Positions 43,120-52,268 are shown, numbered from the stretch's first letter. The stretch: DNA of 64,000 nucleotides from Desulfitobacterium dehalogenans ATCC 51507 (GCF_000243155.2 NC_018017.1:2170001-2234000); one strand, 5' to 3'. Made by a program: numbers and translations. The notes: generated by a model from the letters alone, not told the origin.

Positions 43120-44676
43120 TTAGCTAATTTTAAACTTGTGGATTTCATTGGTTTGGGGATCGATAAGATGAATAGCGCAAGCTAAGCAGGGATTAAGGGA
43201 ACGAACCACGCGAACGATGTTGATGGGGTTGTTTTCATCAGGAACAGGAACACCGATGAGGGCTTTTTCCAAGGGACCGTAATTCCCTTGGGCATCTTTC
43301 GGAGAAAAGTTCCAGGTGGTGGGAACAACCATCTGATAGTTCTCTGTCTTATGATCCTTAATCTTAATCCAATGGCCTAAAGCACCCCGGGGAACTTCTG
43401 TTAAACCAACTCCTTGGCCGGTTGCCGGAGGATTCCAATGCTCGGTATCGTGAATTCGGAGACCTTTGCCGATTTCCGCTTCCAATGCATTACACCAGTT
43501 AAGCATTTCCTTGGCCAGAATGACGGCTTCGTAGGCGCGGGCGGCATGGCGGGCCACGACACCAGGCTTAATACTGTATTTAGCAACAATGTCCATAAAA
43601 GGTTTCGGCTGCATGACCAGCATTCTCGCTAAATTACCTACTTCCACAGGCTTTCCGTCATAACGTGGCGCTTTTACAAAGGAATAGGCATCTTTTCGTT
43701 TGATATCGGGTACGGTATCCGAATCATAGGGATGATCCCCTTTGGGGCTATCTTTGTACCAGGCATAGGTCACTCCTTCCGTAACCTTGCTCTGATCCAC
43801 TGCCATTACCTTGCTTAAGTCACCATCCATAATCACTCCAGCCGGCAAGAAGAAGTTCTTTTTCTCATCATCAAGGCCAAAGCCGCCAAAGGAGAGGAAG
43901 TTGTTATACCCACCGCCAACTCCTGCCTGAGCAAGGGGAAGCAGCGGCCCCGTCCCGAAGGTCAGAACATCCTGCAAATAGACATTCTCAAGAAAATCGA
44001 TCTGCTCCAATAAAAGAGAGCGGTATTGCTCTACAACTTCAATATTAGGAAGCATGGTTACGCCACCCACAACGATGGAAGATTGGTGGGGCTGTTTTCC
44101 GGCAAAAAGGGCCGACATCTTCTTGGCTTTGGCCTGCATATCCAGAGCTTTTAAGTAATGGGAAACCGCAAGGGTAACCAATTCAGGATCGTTGACGCAG
44201 TACTCATCGGGCTCGTAGCGAGGAGTTAACGGAGCGGTATCGCCTGCGGCGATTAACTTGCCTATTTTCTCCTTAACCCGCAGCAAGCCAGGATCTTGTC
44301 CCTGGTATTTGGCCACAGCCGTAATATCCAAAAAGTCTAAGGCGCTGAGATGATAAAAGTGCAGTGCCGCATCATGAAGCCACATGGCGGAGGTGATTAG
44401 GTTCCGGATGATCCGACCGCCGGCAGGTACCTTCGCGCCAAAGGCATCATCCAGACAGAGGGAAGATGCCCAACCATGAGCACTGGCACAAACACCGCAG
44501 GTTCTTTCCGTAACATAGGTGGCATCCCGGGGATCCCGGCCTTTTAACAGCGGTTCAAACCCGCGAAACATGGTCCCGATGGATCGGGCATCCGTAACCA
44601 CCCCATTGGTAACTTCTACTTCTACTTTTAAGTGACCCTCGATTCGAGTCACGGGATCGATAACTACTTTACCCAT
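43120..44676 (-). CDS. [NiFe] uptake hydrogenase large subunit
   Basis: A 518-aa catalytic subunit. The NiFe ligands lie in L1 (RTCGVCASAH, ~58-67) and L2 (NPCLACAIH) near the C-terminus. A 15-residue extension after the L2 histidine (LIDPQTNEIHKFKIS) is the peptide the maturation protease should remove. L2 has Asn where most members have Asp before Pro-Cys. With the TAT-exported small subunit and cytochrome b this is a group 1 membrane-bound H2-uptake enzyme. The gene starts 3 bp after the small-subunit stop. Confidence 0.96.
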   Translation of the reverse strand: MGKVVIDPVTRIEGHLKVEVEVTNGVVTDARSIGTMFRGFEPLLKGRDPRDATYVTERTCGVCASAHGWASSLCLDDAFGAKVPAGGRIIRNLITSAMWLHDAALHFYHLSALDFLDITAVAKYQGQDPGLLRVKEKIGKLIAAGDTAPLTPRYEPDEYCVNDPELVTLAVSHYLKALDMQAKAKKMSALFAGKQPHQSSIVVGGVTMLPNIEVVEQYRSLLLEQIDFLENVYLQDVLTFGTGPLLPLAQAGVGGGYNNFLSFGGFGLDDEKKNFFLPAGVIMDGDLSKVMAVDQSKVTEGVTYAWYKDSPKGDHPYDSDTVPDIKRKDAYSFVKAPRYDGKPVEVGNLARMLVMQPKPFMDIVAKYSIKPGVVARHAARAYEAVILAKEMLNWCNALEAEIGKGLRIHDTEHWNPPATGQGVGLTEVPRGALGHWIKIKDHKTENYQMVVPTTWNFSPKDAQGNYGPLEKALIGVPVPDENNPINIVRVVRSLNPCLACAIHLIDPQTNEIHKFKIS

Positions 44677-44679
44677 CTC

Positions 44680-45768
44680 TTAGTCCTCCTTCTTCTGCTC
44701 CGAGTCGTTATTTTTTAGTCTGCCGCTGGCAACCGTGGCAATCAGGTGTGCTCCCAGCCCTACGACAGTTGCCCCACCCACAACTTTTCCAACGGTATCA
44801 GCATGAATCTGACCGAGTCCGGGCAAGGAGAAGTTTTCTTGTTTGGCGTAGAGAGGACTGAATTGTCCATAGAAACCAAATTCAGAACATCCGGAACAAG
44901 GAGAACCGGCGTTAATGCAGAAATTCGCATTATCATTCCACCAGACTTGAGCACAGTCGGTATAGGTTTTCGGTCCCTTACAGCCCATCAGCAGCAAGCA
45001 ATAATCCTTTTGAGCAGGATCATTCCAGTCAGACAGGTAATTGCCGGCTTCAAACTGACCACGGCGGGGACAGTTGTCATGAAGCAGCTTTCCGTAGTAA
45101 ATCAGGGGACGGGCTTGCTCATCAAGTTCAGGAACGGCGTTGAAAGTTAGATAATAAACTATGGTTCCGATCAGGGTGTTAGGTTTAACCGGACAACAGG
45201 GAAGATTAATCACAGGAGTAGCTATATTGTTTTTCTGCAAAAGCTCTCTGACCCCAATGGGCTTAATCTCACATGCACCAGGGATCCCAGCTCCGTCGGT
45301 GGCGCAGCTTCCAATCGCTATAACTGCCTGGGCTTTTGCAGCAGCTTCTAAAACGGTCTCTCTGAAGGGCCTTCCCCCCACCATGCAGTAAAAGTCTGTT
45401 TCTTCCGATGCCGGAACGGACCCTTCCACGACAAGCACAAACTTCTCATCAAGAGTATCTTGATAAGCTTGTTCTGCTACATGGCCGGATGCGGCCATAA
45501 TGGTCTCATGGTATCGAATGGAAAGAGTATCAAGTACTAATGATTCGATACTGGGATTAAGAGTTGCCAGTAAAGATTCACTGCAGCCAGTACATTCCAT
45601 ACCATGCAGCCAAATGACAGGGGGTTTTTCCATTGCTGCTTCCACAGCTTTTGCCGCTTGTGGAGTCAGGACCTCGGGTAGGCCAAGAGCAGCGGTTGTA
45701 GCAGCCATGAGCTTCATGAAGTCACGACGACTGATTCCACGGGCTTGAAGAAAATCTAATCTTCCCAT
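44680..45768 (-). CDS. [NiFe] uptake hydrogenase small subunit, TAT-exported
   Basis: A 362-aa Fe-S subunit. A twin-arginine signal (SRRDFMK, residues 13-19, then a hydrophobic stretch to ~45) exports the folded heterodimer. Cluster ligands appear in MECTGCSES, GSCATDG, LPCCPVKP (proximal), HDNCPRRGQFE, GCKGPKTYTDC (distal) and CINAGSPCSGC (medial). A C-terminal hydrophobic helix (~330-348) anchors it next to cytochrome b. It is the first gene of the operon and has a ~230-bp upstream region. Confidence 0.96.
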   Translation of the reverse strand: MGRLDFLQARGISRRDFMKLMAATTAALGLPEVLTPQAAKAVEAAMEKPPVIWLHGMECTGCSESLLATLNPSIESLVLDTLSIRYHETIMAASGHVAEQAYQDTLDEKFVLVVEGSVPASEETDFYCMVGGRPFRETVLEAAAKAQAVIAIGSCATDGAGIPGACEIKPIGVRELLQKNNIATPVINLPCCPVKPNTLIGTIVYYLTFNAVPELDEQARPLIYYGKLLHDNCPRRGQFEAGNYLSDWNDPAQKDYCLLLMGCKGPKTYTDCAQVWWNDNANFCINAGSPCSGCSEFGFYGQFSPLYAKQENFSLPGLGQIHADTVGKVVGGATVVGLGAHLIATVASGRLKNNDSEQKKED

Positions 45769-45970
45769 AACAATACCTCCATTACCTTATAGACCTTTGA
45801 ATCTGTAAGGTTTCTAATCTATAAAAATCTATATTCGGTATTCCCAAATAAAATCCTGCAAAATTTCCTATAATTTTTAGATTTTTCAGACTATGTTAAA
45901 ATATTCACTAAAATTTGCATGTTCTTTCACGAACATTTCTAAAGTTCATGTCGTTTTTAATTAGAAAAAA

Positions 45971-46003
45971 ATGAGGGTATCTCATTTTTTGAAATACCCT
46001 CAT
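45971..46003 (-). terminator. Terminator of dacF, overlapping its last codons
   Basis: Ten-bp stem ATGAGGGTAT (45971-45980) with ATACCCTCAT (45994-46003), then T7 on the minus strand. Confidence 0.88.
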
Positions 46004-47283
46004 CTGCGTTGGTATCTAGAATAATGAATCTTCTGCCCATTTCGTTCTTTCCGCTGTTGAGCTCTCTCTCTTCTCCGTTCAGCATGTTTTCTTTGCTGTA
46101 CCGCCCCATAAAGTACAACCCCGCTCACCATAAGCCCCAAACCAGTGAATAAAGCATAGGACTTCTTTTCCACAGGGGTTTCCGTTATGATACTCCGATC
46201 CGCAGCTAAAGGAACGACTCTTAAGCGTTCTTCTTCTTCCCATACTTCAAGGTGAGTAAGGACTTGTCCGGCTGCGACGTCTGTAAGTTCCCCACGTATG
46301 GGCAAAACGTTGATTCGCGGCTGTGCTAAGGCCTTGTCCCTTTTTTGCGTAATCCAAAGGGCTTGATCTGTCAGGAGATTAATCTGCTGACCTTGAATTT
46401 CGATCTGACCTAAGGAATCCCCTATCCCCTTATAGAGGGTATTCTCAAACTGTTCAAATCCATAATCCAATAATGCCTGCATATCTGTATAGATTTCACG
46501 GCCGGGAGATTTTAGGATGACGCCAATTACATCACGGCCATCCCGGGATGCGGAGGCGACTAAACAATTTTTGGCAACAGAGGTATATCCCGTTTTCATT
46601 CCTGTAATCCCATCATCACGCCAAAGGAGCTTATTTTCATTGATCATTTCGATGGGTACATTTTCTTTTTCTCTCGGGATAACATGGGATTTGGTTTTTA
46701 TATACTCTCTAAACTTTGGATTGGCGTAAGCAGCCTGGGCGATGCGGGCAAGATCGTGGGCTGTGGTTAAATGCCCCTCTTCATTCAACCCGCTGGGATT
46801 CTTAAATGTGGTATGTTTCAATCCTAAATCTGCGGCCCTCTGATTCATTAAGCTCACAAAATCAGGCATATTTCCACTAATATGCTCAGCTATGGCTACT
46901 GCGGCATCGTTGGCTGAATTAAGCAGGAGGGCGTAAAGCATATCTTCTAAAGAAAGCTGTTCTCCAGGTTCCAGATAAATCCGTGTCCCATAAACCGTGT
47001 TATAATCCAACATGGTTTCGCTGGCAGTAACGATATCCTCCGGATTCCCCAACTCAATCCCCAAAAGTCCTGTCATGATTTTAGTGGTACTGGCAGGGGC
47101 CATAAGCTGGTCCCCATTCTTGCTGTACAGTGTCTGTCCTGATTGCACATCGATTAAGTAGGCGGCTTCTCCGCTGATTTCCGGAGGTGCTGTTTCCTGA
47201 TTGGTTTCAGGAGCCGCCGATAACGTCGGGACAAAGATAAAGAAATACAATAATAAGGTGATGAGAGCGATTATGCGTTTCAA
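46000..47283 (-). CDS. dacF: D-alanyl-D-alanine carboxypeptidase, DacF/PBP5 family
   Basis: A 427-aa exported carboxypeptidase. It has a signal peptide (1-23), SxxK Ser65-Lys68 (ASTTK), SxN Ser123-Asn125 (NSAND) and KTG 230-232. A PBP5_C beta domain follows (~300-370), then a C-terminal transmembrane helix (~380-400) and a strongly basic tail. TTG 47283 with GGGGGA upstream gives a proper signal peptide; the open frame to 47355 runs back into degV. It starts 14 bp after the degV stop. Confidence 0.92.
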   Translation of the reverse strand: MKRIIALITLLLYFFIFVPTLSAAPETNQETAPPEISGEAAYLIDVQSGQTLYSKNGDQLMAPASTTKIMTGLLGIELGNPEDIVTASETMLDYNTVYGTRIYLEPGEQLSLEDMLYALLLNSANDAAVAIAEHISGNMPDFVSLMNQRAADLGLKHTTFKNPSGLNEEGHLTTAHDLARIAQAAYANPKFREYIKTKSHVIPREKENVPIEMINENKLLWRDDGITGMKTGYTSVAKNCLVASASRDGRDVIGVILKSPGREIYTDMQALLDYGFEQFENTLYKGIGDSLGQIEIQGQQINLLTDQALWITQKRDKALAQPRINVLPIRGELTDVAAGQVLTHLEVWEEEERLRVVPLAADRSIITETPVEKKSYALFTGLGLMVSGVVLYGAVQQRKHAERRRERAQQRKERNGQKIHYSRYQRR

Positions 47284-47297
47284 TGATGTTCCCCCTA

Positions 47298-48143
47298 TTA
47301 GCGTTGGTAGAATAATGCGATAGTGCCGGGACCGGTATGGCTTCCTACAACACACCCTATATCACTAATGATAACATCTTTAACGGGTACATTCTTTTTA
47401 ATTTCCTCGGCTAATGCCCGGGCTTCCTCAAGGCAAGCCGCTTGGGAAATGCCAATCTCCTGATCTTCAGGATGACGAATTTCTTCTTGAATGAGTTCGA
47501 CCAATTTTCGCATAGCGGCTTTCCGGGAACGTACTTTGGCTAGAGGCTCGATACGGCCCTCGGGAGTAATATGGAGAATAGGCTTAACATCCAGTAAGCC
47601 GCCGATAAAACCGGCAGTCTTGCTGACACGCCCTCCTTTGACCAGATAATCCAAAGTATCAGGAGTAAACACATACCGCATGTTTTGACGAACCTGAAAA
47701 ATTTCTGATTCCGCTTCCTCCCAGGAATTAGCTTTTTTAACGATGCGATTGGCTTCCAGAGCCAATAAACCGTAACCCAAGGATGCCCCTAAGCTGTCAA
47801 TAACATGGATCTTATCCGGCTGAGAACACATATCACGAACCATCTGTGCCGTGCTGAAGGTTGAACTCAAGCCTGATGAGAGATGAATTGCAACCACTTC
47901 ATTCCCCTGGGCTAAGATTGCCTCATAAGCATCTTTGAGAGTCCCAGGATTGGGTTGTGACGTTTTAGGGAGTTCTTTGAACTCTGCAAACCGAGGATAA
48001 AAAACATCGGGAAAAATATCGATTCCTTCATTATATGTTTTTCCTTCTATGCTAACAGGCATGGGGACAACCACAATGCCTTCTTTTTGACTTAAGTCAC
48101 ATGGCAAATCACATGAACTATCGACAAGAACTACATAACCCAT
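47298..48143 (-). CDS. DegV-family fatty-acid-binding protein
   Basis: A 281-aa DegV/FakB-type protein. It has the N-terminal VDSSCDLP motif with a conserved serine, HLSSGLSSTF, and the C-terminal IGCVVGSHTGPGTIALFY. FakB proteins hold a fatty acid for phosphorylation by FakA; no FakA is adjacent. ATG 48143 follows AAGGAGG. It is probably co-transcribed with dacF. Confidence 0.92.
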   Translation of the reverse strand: MGYVVLVDSSCDLPCDLSQKEGIVVVPMPVSIEGKTYNEGIDIFPDVFYPRFAEFKELPKTSQPNPGTLKDAYEAILAQGNEVVAIHLSSGLSSTFSTAQMVRDMCSQPDKIHVIDSLGASLGYGLLALEANRIVKKANSWEEAESEIFQVRQNMRYVFTPDTLDYLVKGGRVSKTAGFIGGLLDVKPILHITPEGRIEPLAKVRSRKAAMRKLVELIQEEIRHPEDQEIGISQAACLEEARALAEEIKKNVPVKDVIISDIGCVVGSHTGPGTIALFYQR

Positions 48144-48242
48144 ATCATTACCTCCTTTAGTAATAAGTAAATAGTATTCGTGAAAATTAAGGTTTTTTCC
48201 TGCTTTATATCTTGCTCTTTACTAATACTTTATTATACAAAA

Positions 48243-48264
48243 AAAGCCCACTTCCGTGGGCTTA
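48243..48264 (-). terminator. Terminator of the 45-aa gene
   Basis: Eight-bp stem AAGCCCAC/GTGGGCTT (48244-48251 and 48256-48263), TTCC loop, T7 on the minus strand. Confidence 0.92.
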
Positions 48265-48299
48265 ACCTATTTTATGCTTAATATTCCCTATAAAATACA

Positions 48300-48437
48300 C
48301 TAAACCAATAATTCCTGAACCATCAGATGATTATCCAAAGGGGTAATGAGATGTGTCGAAATAAACTGCGAGAGCTCATGTTTCTTAACCAAACGATAAT
48401 TAATCTCCTCTGCTTCTATCCATGTGACCAGAAACAT
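48300..48437 (-). CDS. 45-aa small protein, unknown function
   Basis: ATG 48437 lies just after AGGAGGAATTATC, a near-perfect ribosome site, and a good terminator follows the stop, so this very short gene is credible. The peptide starts MFLVTWIEAEEINYRLVKKHE and ends in a hydrophobic LMVQELLV. A longer frame through it (to 48815) crosses a terminator and is not used. Family not recognised. Confidence 0.65.
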   Translation of the reverse strand: MFLVTWIEAEEINYRLVKKHELSQFISTHLITPLDNHLMVQELLV

Positions 48438-48543
48438 GATAATTCCTCCTTGCTTATTAGCACATTGTATTGTGTATACATAATACCATAATTCTTTAAC
48501 CATTTCAATGCTTTCATCTTGAGCGATATACTCTACGCACGCA

Positions 48544-48579
48544 AAAACGGCGACCGGCAGTATAGCCGGAAGCCGTTTT
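48544..48579 (-). terminator. Two-stem terminator after the anchored-protein gene
   Basis: Outer stem AAAACGGC/GCCGTTTT (48544-48551 and 48572-48579) and inner stem CCGGC/GCCGG (48554-48558 and 48565-48569). On the minus strand it is followed by T5. Confidence 0.9.
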
Positions 48580-48600
48580 CGTATAACCTGATTCATCATT

Positions 48601-49131
48601 TTAGCGGGGTGAGATGATATCGACCTTCCAATTCCCGTCTTCTTGTACAAGCTCAATGTAACCTTTAAAGGTAAACGTATTGGATACATCTTTTTCAGTT
48701 TGGGCCTGTACAGTGAACAAATAGCCTCTGCGTCCCTCCAGTGCATCTGTCGGTTGAAGTTCAATAGCAGATACCTTAAGATCAGTATTTTCATCATAGG
48801 CGATTTGGGACGCACTGGAGATTATACGATTAGCGATACATTTTTCATAACCGTTATCTGTTAACTGTTCTCCGTATACTGTGTGCATGTAATCTAAAAG
48901 AATTTGACTATCGTCCCGACTCTGACTCTGTGAGAGAGCGTGATTCAGATCTTCGTAATCTTGCTTTGTTGCACCGTATGTTCTCATAAGCACTGCTTTT
49001 GCTAACTTTTCAGGCGCATCCATCCCGCTTTTAAAGCTGAATACTAGAACAACCGTCACTATGAATGCAGCAAAAATGGCAGCTAAAGTAATGATTAGAC
49101 TTCGGGAAACCTTTTTTTTCATGTGGTTCAC
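48601..49131 (-). CDS. Membrane-anchored extracellular protein, unknown function
   Basis: About 176 aa with a basic start, one hydrophobic segment (~10-33) and an outside domain of about 140 residues. That domain ends with a strand-rich TFTFKGYIELVQEDGNWKVDIIS, reminiscent of NTF2-like or lipoprotein domains. The start is GTG 49131 or ATG 49122; neither has a strong site. The gap to the upstream gene is only 2 bp, so it probably relies on translational coupling. Likely partner of the secreted protein encoded just before it. Confidence 0.72.
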   Translation of the reverse strand: MNHMKKKVSRSLIITLAAIFAAFIVTVVLVFSFKSGMDAPEKLAKAVLMRTYGATKQDYEDLNHALSQSQSRDDSQILLDYMHTVYGEQLTDNGYEKCIANRIISSASQIAYDENTDLKVSAIELQPTDALEGRRGYLFTVQAQTEKDVSNTFTFKGYIELVQEDGNWKVDIISPR

Positions 49132-49133
49132 AA

Positions 49134-49553
49134 TTAATTATATTGATGGTAACGGAAGGTTACACCGTAAATTCTATCGGAAGATTCGTAATATATCTCG
49201 TTAGGATTCTTCAGAATAGTTGTATATGTCGATGTCAAGCGTTCGTTAGGTTGCCAAGTTGCCCATAAGCCACAAGGGTAACCATTGAGTGGCTCATTTT
49301 CACAGACAAGAACCAAATAACAGCGTGTACATTGAAAACAAGAACGCCATCCTGAGAAGAGAGAAGTACCTGTACCTTTGTTGAAAATGTTTCCCCAACC
49401 AGCTGAAAGCATATCATGGGTTGCATAATGCCCACATTGTGGGACAACTTGTGGCTGAATAAGTTCGTTCTCTACACCTAGGGCAGCCGAAGGAATAATT
49501 AATAAACCAAAGCATAATACAACACTCAGTAGAAAAGCCCCTAACTTTTTCAT
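49134..49553 (-). CDS. Secreted cysteine-containing protein, unknown function
   Basis: A 139-aa precursor with a clear signal peptide (residues 1-26, MKK, hydrophobic core, PSAALG). The mature ~113 residues are rich in Cys, Trp, Gly and Tyr, including CFQCTRCYLVLVC. Five or six cysteines outside the cell suggest disulfides or a metal site. ATG 49553 follows TAGGAGGAG. It is the first gene of a two-gene unit. No family recognised. Confidence 0.75.
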   Translation of the reverse strand: MKKLGAFLLSVVLCFGLLIIPSAALGVENELIQPQVVPQCGHYATHDMLSAGWGNIFNKGTGTSLFSGWRSCFQCTRCYLVLVCENEPLNGYPCGLWATWQPNERLTSTYTTILKNPNEIYYESSDRIYGVTFRYHQYN

Positions 49554-49773
49554 AAGAATTCTCCTCCTAAAGTATTTTTTATTTGCTTATCCGCACTACA
49601 TTGCTGATTAACGTCGCACTCCCTCCTATATTTTTATTTGTTCTCTATAATTTTACATTTATGTAAACCTTTTTTAAACCTATTTGTATAATTTAGCATT
49701 AACTTTCGTTTCTCGAATCATTGCATCTTTCCATGTCTTTGCACAAAGTGCCCGTCCCGGGTGGCTCAATTAA

Positions 49774-49822
49774 AAAGGGGCATCGTCACTACTTATAATG
49801 AAGTAGTTGGTGACACCCCCAA
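49774..49822 (-). terminator. Terminator of the thioesterase gene
   Basis: ACTACTT (49788-49794) pairs with AAGTAGT (49801-49807), extended outward by imperfect pairing to CCCC/GGGG, then T5 on the minus strand. Confidence 0.7.
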
Positions 49823-49839
49823 CCAAGCGGCAGATGGAA

Positions 49840-50289
49840 TTAAACCTGCGCTCCTGCCTCTGTCTTTTCGCTCTCCCTGTTTTCATTGATAATCTCTTCA
49901 AATTCTTTCCAGATGGGATAATTCCGTGCATCGGTGCTTCTCCCTGTGCGATCCACAAATACATGAATGGTTGTCCCTTCAGCTAACAAGGTATCCTCTC
50001 TCCAGACTTTATAGGTAAACGTGAGTTTACGCGAAGAAAAGCTTTCCAGGCTAGTTTCAATAACCAGCTGATCATCATAAAGTGCAGGGCGGCGATAACG
50101 GCAGGTAGCATCAACCACCGCGACGGCAAGGCCTTGTTCTTCAAATGAGGTATAGGCTAATCCTGCATTGCGCAATAGTTCAGCCCGGCCTATTTCAAAC
50201 CAAATCAAATAATTGGAATGATAGACGATGCCCATTTGATCTGTTTCAGCATAACGGACTCGTACTGGAGTTTGATAGTTTAAGAACAT
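49840..50289 (-). CDS. Acyl-CoA thioesterase, YbgC/FadM (hot-dog) family
   Basis: A 149-aa single hot-dog-fold thioesterase. The active-site Asp17 is in RYAETDQMGIVYHSNYL. It hydrolyses acyl-CoA thioesters; the chain preference is unknown. The Tol-Pal association seen in proteobacteria does not apply here. ATG 50289 follows AAGGAGG. It appears monocistronic. Confidence 0.92.
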   Translation of the reverse strand: MFLNYQTPVRVRYAETDQMGIVYHSNYLIWFEIGRAELLRNAGLAYTSFEEQGLAVAVVDATCRYRRPALYDDQLVIETSLESFSSRKLTFTYKVWREDTLLAEGTTIHVFVDRTGRSTDARNYPIWKEFEEIINENRESEKTEAGAQV

Positions 50290-50380
50290 AACACTTCCTC
50301 CTTAATACCCTCTATTTATCTTTTTATCTTTATTTAGGATTATAAAACATCTTGGCCATTGGTTCCATAGTGTGAAGATT

Positions 50381-50400
50381 TTGTCCGGGTCGTGCAGCTT
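50381..50400. repeat. Fragment of the dispersed intergenic repeat arm
   Basis: TTGTCCGGGTCGTGCAGCTT matches the end arm of repeat copy C (36035-36054) with one change. No second arm is present. Confidence 0.6.
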
Positions 50401-50413
50401 ATTCTATGGAAAT

Positions 50414-50437
50414 AAAAAGCGCCCTACGGCGCTTTTT
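50414..50437 (-). terminator. Terminator of the M23 peptidase gene
   Basis: A perfect 10-bp stem AAAAAGCGCC/GGCGCTTTTT (50414-50423 and 50428-50437), CTAC loop, with T5 inside the 3' arm. Confidence 0.92.
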
Positions 50438-50451
50438 ATATTTACGGTAAA

Positions 50452-51903
50452 TTACGGTAAATAATTTAGGGGATTGACAGTATCGCCATTAATAATCACT
50501 TCAAAGTGCAAATGAGGACCGGTTGAACGGCCGGTTGAGCCCACAAGACCAATGGTCTCCCCTTTTCCTACTTGTTGTCCATTAGAGACGCTTATTTTGG
50601 ATGCATGGGCATAACGGGTGGCTACTCCATTACCATGGTCGATGATAACCATATTGCCATAGCCCCCGCTCCAGCCTGCAGAGGATACTGTACCACCTGC
50701 TGCCGCAATAAACGGTTCCCCTGTATCTCCGCCAATATCCAAACCGGTGTGAAAACTTCCTGAGCGGAAGCCGTAATAGGAGTTAAGCCCTCCCCTTAGG
50801 GGCCAACTCAAGCCGCTTGCTTTTCCCGTTCCACGAGAAAGGGCCACATTGGCTGATGATGCATAGACAGGACCTTTAGCAATAACCTGAGTCACAGGCT
50901 GCTGAGTGATTTTTTCTTCCAACACTTCTTTTCCTATGTTCCTGCCATTTTCCTGAACATAGGAATAGGTGACCTTTTTGCTGCCATCGCTTCCTTCCTG
51001 GCGAACCACAGAAGAACCGCTGGGCAAACTATAATCTGTCTTTGATACGACATCAAAAGGAATCGTCTCAGTACCCGTATAGATCCCTTTACTTACCACG
51101 GTGAGATAGGGAGTGACTTTAACCAAGTTGATTTTTTCACCAACTTGAATCGTCTTATCCTCGTCCATACCTGGGTTACCGGCCAGTACTTCCTTTGTCA
51201 GCATATCGTTTTTACGAGCGATTAGCCACCAGGAGTCATTGGGTTGTACGACATACTCTGTTCTGCTTTCATGCCCTTTCGTTAATATGTCAAGGACAAC
51301 CTCCGGCGAACTAAATTCCTCTAACTGCACTTCGACGGGCTGAGAGGAGATTCTTTCTTTGAATTCTACAGAAGAGATCGTATTGTTTTCGCTGGGTTTA
51401 GCATAGATTTCCTGATAAGATGTAAGAATCTTCTTAAAATCTTCTTCACTGGGAAGAACAGCTATAGGAGTGTCTTGGATAGAAAATTCTATTCCTTCAA
51501 AATATGTACGTATTAAATTGTTCAGCTTATCCTCTGTTACATAGTTCTCCTGAAGAGTCCCTTTACTAATCCGTGTATTTTGGAACTCAAGTTTGTCATG
51601 AGTCTTTGCAACAAGTTCCGATGAGTCCCCTTTGGAAACAAGGATATGATCGACGAATTGTTTGCCTTCGTCCGGGGATTTTACATAACCTATTTCCTGA
51701 CCGTTAACTATCAGTGCGGCTGCCGTGGTTGTATGGCTATAATAAAAGCTGCCGCCTAATACTACACTCAGTCCAATAACCCCAAGGACGATTTTGGGGA
51801 ATCCCGTAGATAGCTTTGCTTTAGAAAACCTTTCTAAATGCTTAGTCAAGTTCTCTTTGATGCTTTGAATAATACCGCCTGAGCCTCCTTTCCGATTGGA
51901 CAA
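50452..51903 (-). CDS. LysM-G5-M23 cell-wall metallopeptidase
   Basis: Up to 483 aa. Order: N-terminal transmembrane anchor (~37-60), ~150 helical residues, a LysM domain (~213-262, YVVQPNDSWWLIARKN), a G5 domain (~265-345, TETIPFDVVSKTDYSL), and a C-terminal M23 peptidase (~370-483) with HTGLDIGG and HLHFEV. It binds and cuts peptidoglycan outside the membrane. The start is uncertain. TTG 51903 has a poor site; AAAGGAGG (51884-51891) lies inside the frame and would serve an ATT codon at 51873. Confidence 0.9.
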   Translation of the reverse strand: MSNRKGGSGGIIQSIKENLTKHLERFSKAKLSTGFPKIVLGVIGLSVVLGGSFYYSHTTTAAALIVNGQEIGYVKSPDEGKQFVDHILVSKGDSSELVAKTHDKLEFQNTRISKGTLQENYVTEDKLNNLIRTYFEGIEFSIQDTPIAVLPSEEDFKKILTSYQEIYAKPSENNTISSVEFKERISSQPVEVQLEEFSSPEVVLDILTKGHESRTEYVVQPNDSWWLIARKNDMLTKEVLAGNPGMDEDKTIQVGEKINLVKVTPYLTVVSKGIYTGTETIPFDVVSKTDYSLPSGSSVVRQEGSDGSKKVTYSYVQENGRNIGKEVLEEKITQQPVTQVIAKGPVYASSANVALSRGTGKASGLSWPLRGGLNSYYGFRSGSFHTGLDIGGDTGEPFIAAAGGTVSSAGWSGGYGNMVIIDHGNGVATRYAHASKISVSNGQQVGKGETIGLVGSTGRSTGPHLHFEVIINGDTVNPLNYLP

Positions 51904-51995
51904 GTTCCACTAAATATTATATCATAGAATCGCCATGATTAAAGAAAATTATATTGCCCTTGTGTGAGGGTTTAAAGGAAAAAGGAGTTACAAGC

Positions 51996-52169
51996 ATGGA
52001 AATCAATACTCTTATTGAGCGAATTAATGAGCTTTCACGGAAGCAGAGAACGATTGGCTTGGAAGAATGGGAAAAAGCTGAGCAGGAAGCTCTTCGGCAG
52101 GAGTATCTGGGCTTTATCCGGGGCCAGGTTATCGATACCCTCAGTCATGTGAAAATTGAAAAATCCTAA
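51996..52169 (+). CDS. DUF896 (YnzC-like) small protein
   Basis: A 57-aa helical protein of the DUF896 family (INTLIERINELSRKQRTIGLEEWEKAEQEALRQEYL). Bacillus YnzC belongs to this family and is encoded near yneA/lexA; its role is not defined. ATG 51996 follows AAGGAGTTACAAGC; the frame is open upstream to 51954 without a site. Confidence 0.88.
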   Translation: MEINTLIERINELSRKQRTIGLEEWEKAEQEALRQEYLGFIRGQVIDTLSHVKIEKS

Positions 52170-52268
52170 GCAGACGGGACTGTTTTTTCTTTCCGGCGTA
52201 TGATAAATCCTCAGGAAAGCATACTAACCTTAGACAAATCATTATGCTTTCTTGAGGAGGGATTCTTT

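Noticed and set aside
48438-48815. 171-codon minus-strand frame upstream of the 45-aa gene
   Set aside because: It crosses a strong terminator and overlaps the end of another gene in a different frame; only its last 45 codons have a ribosome site.
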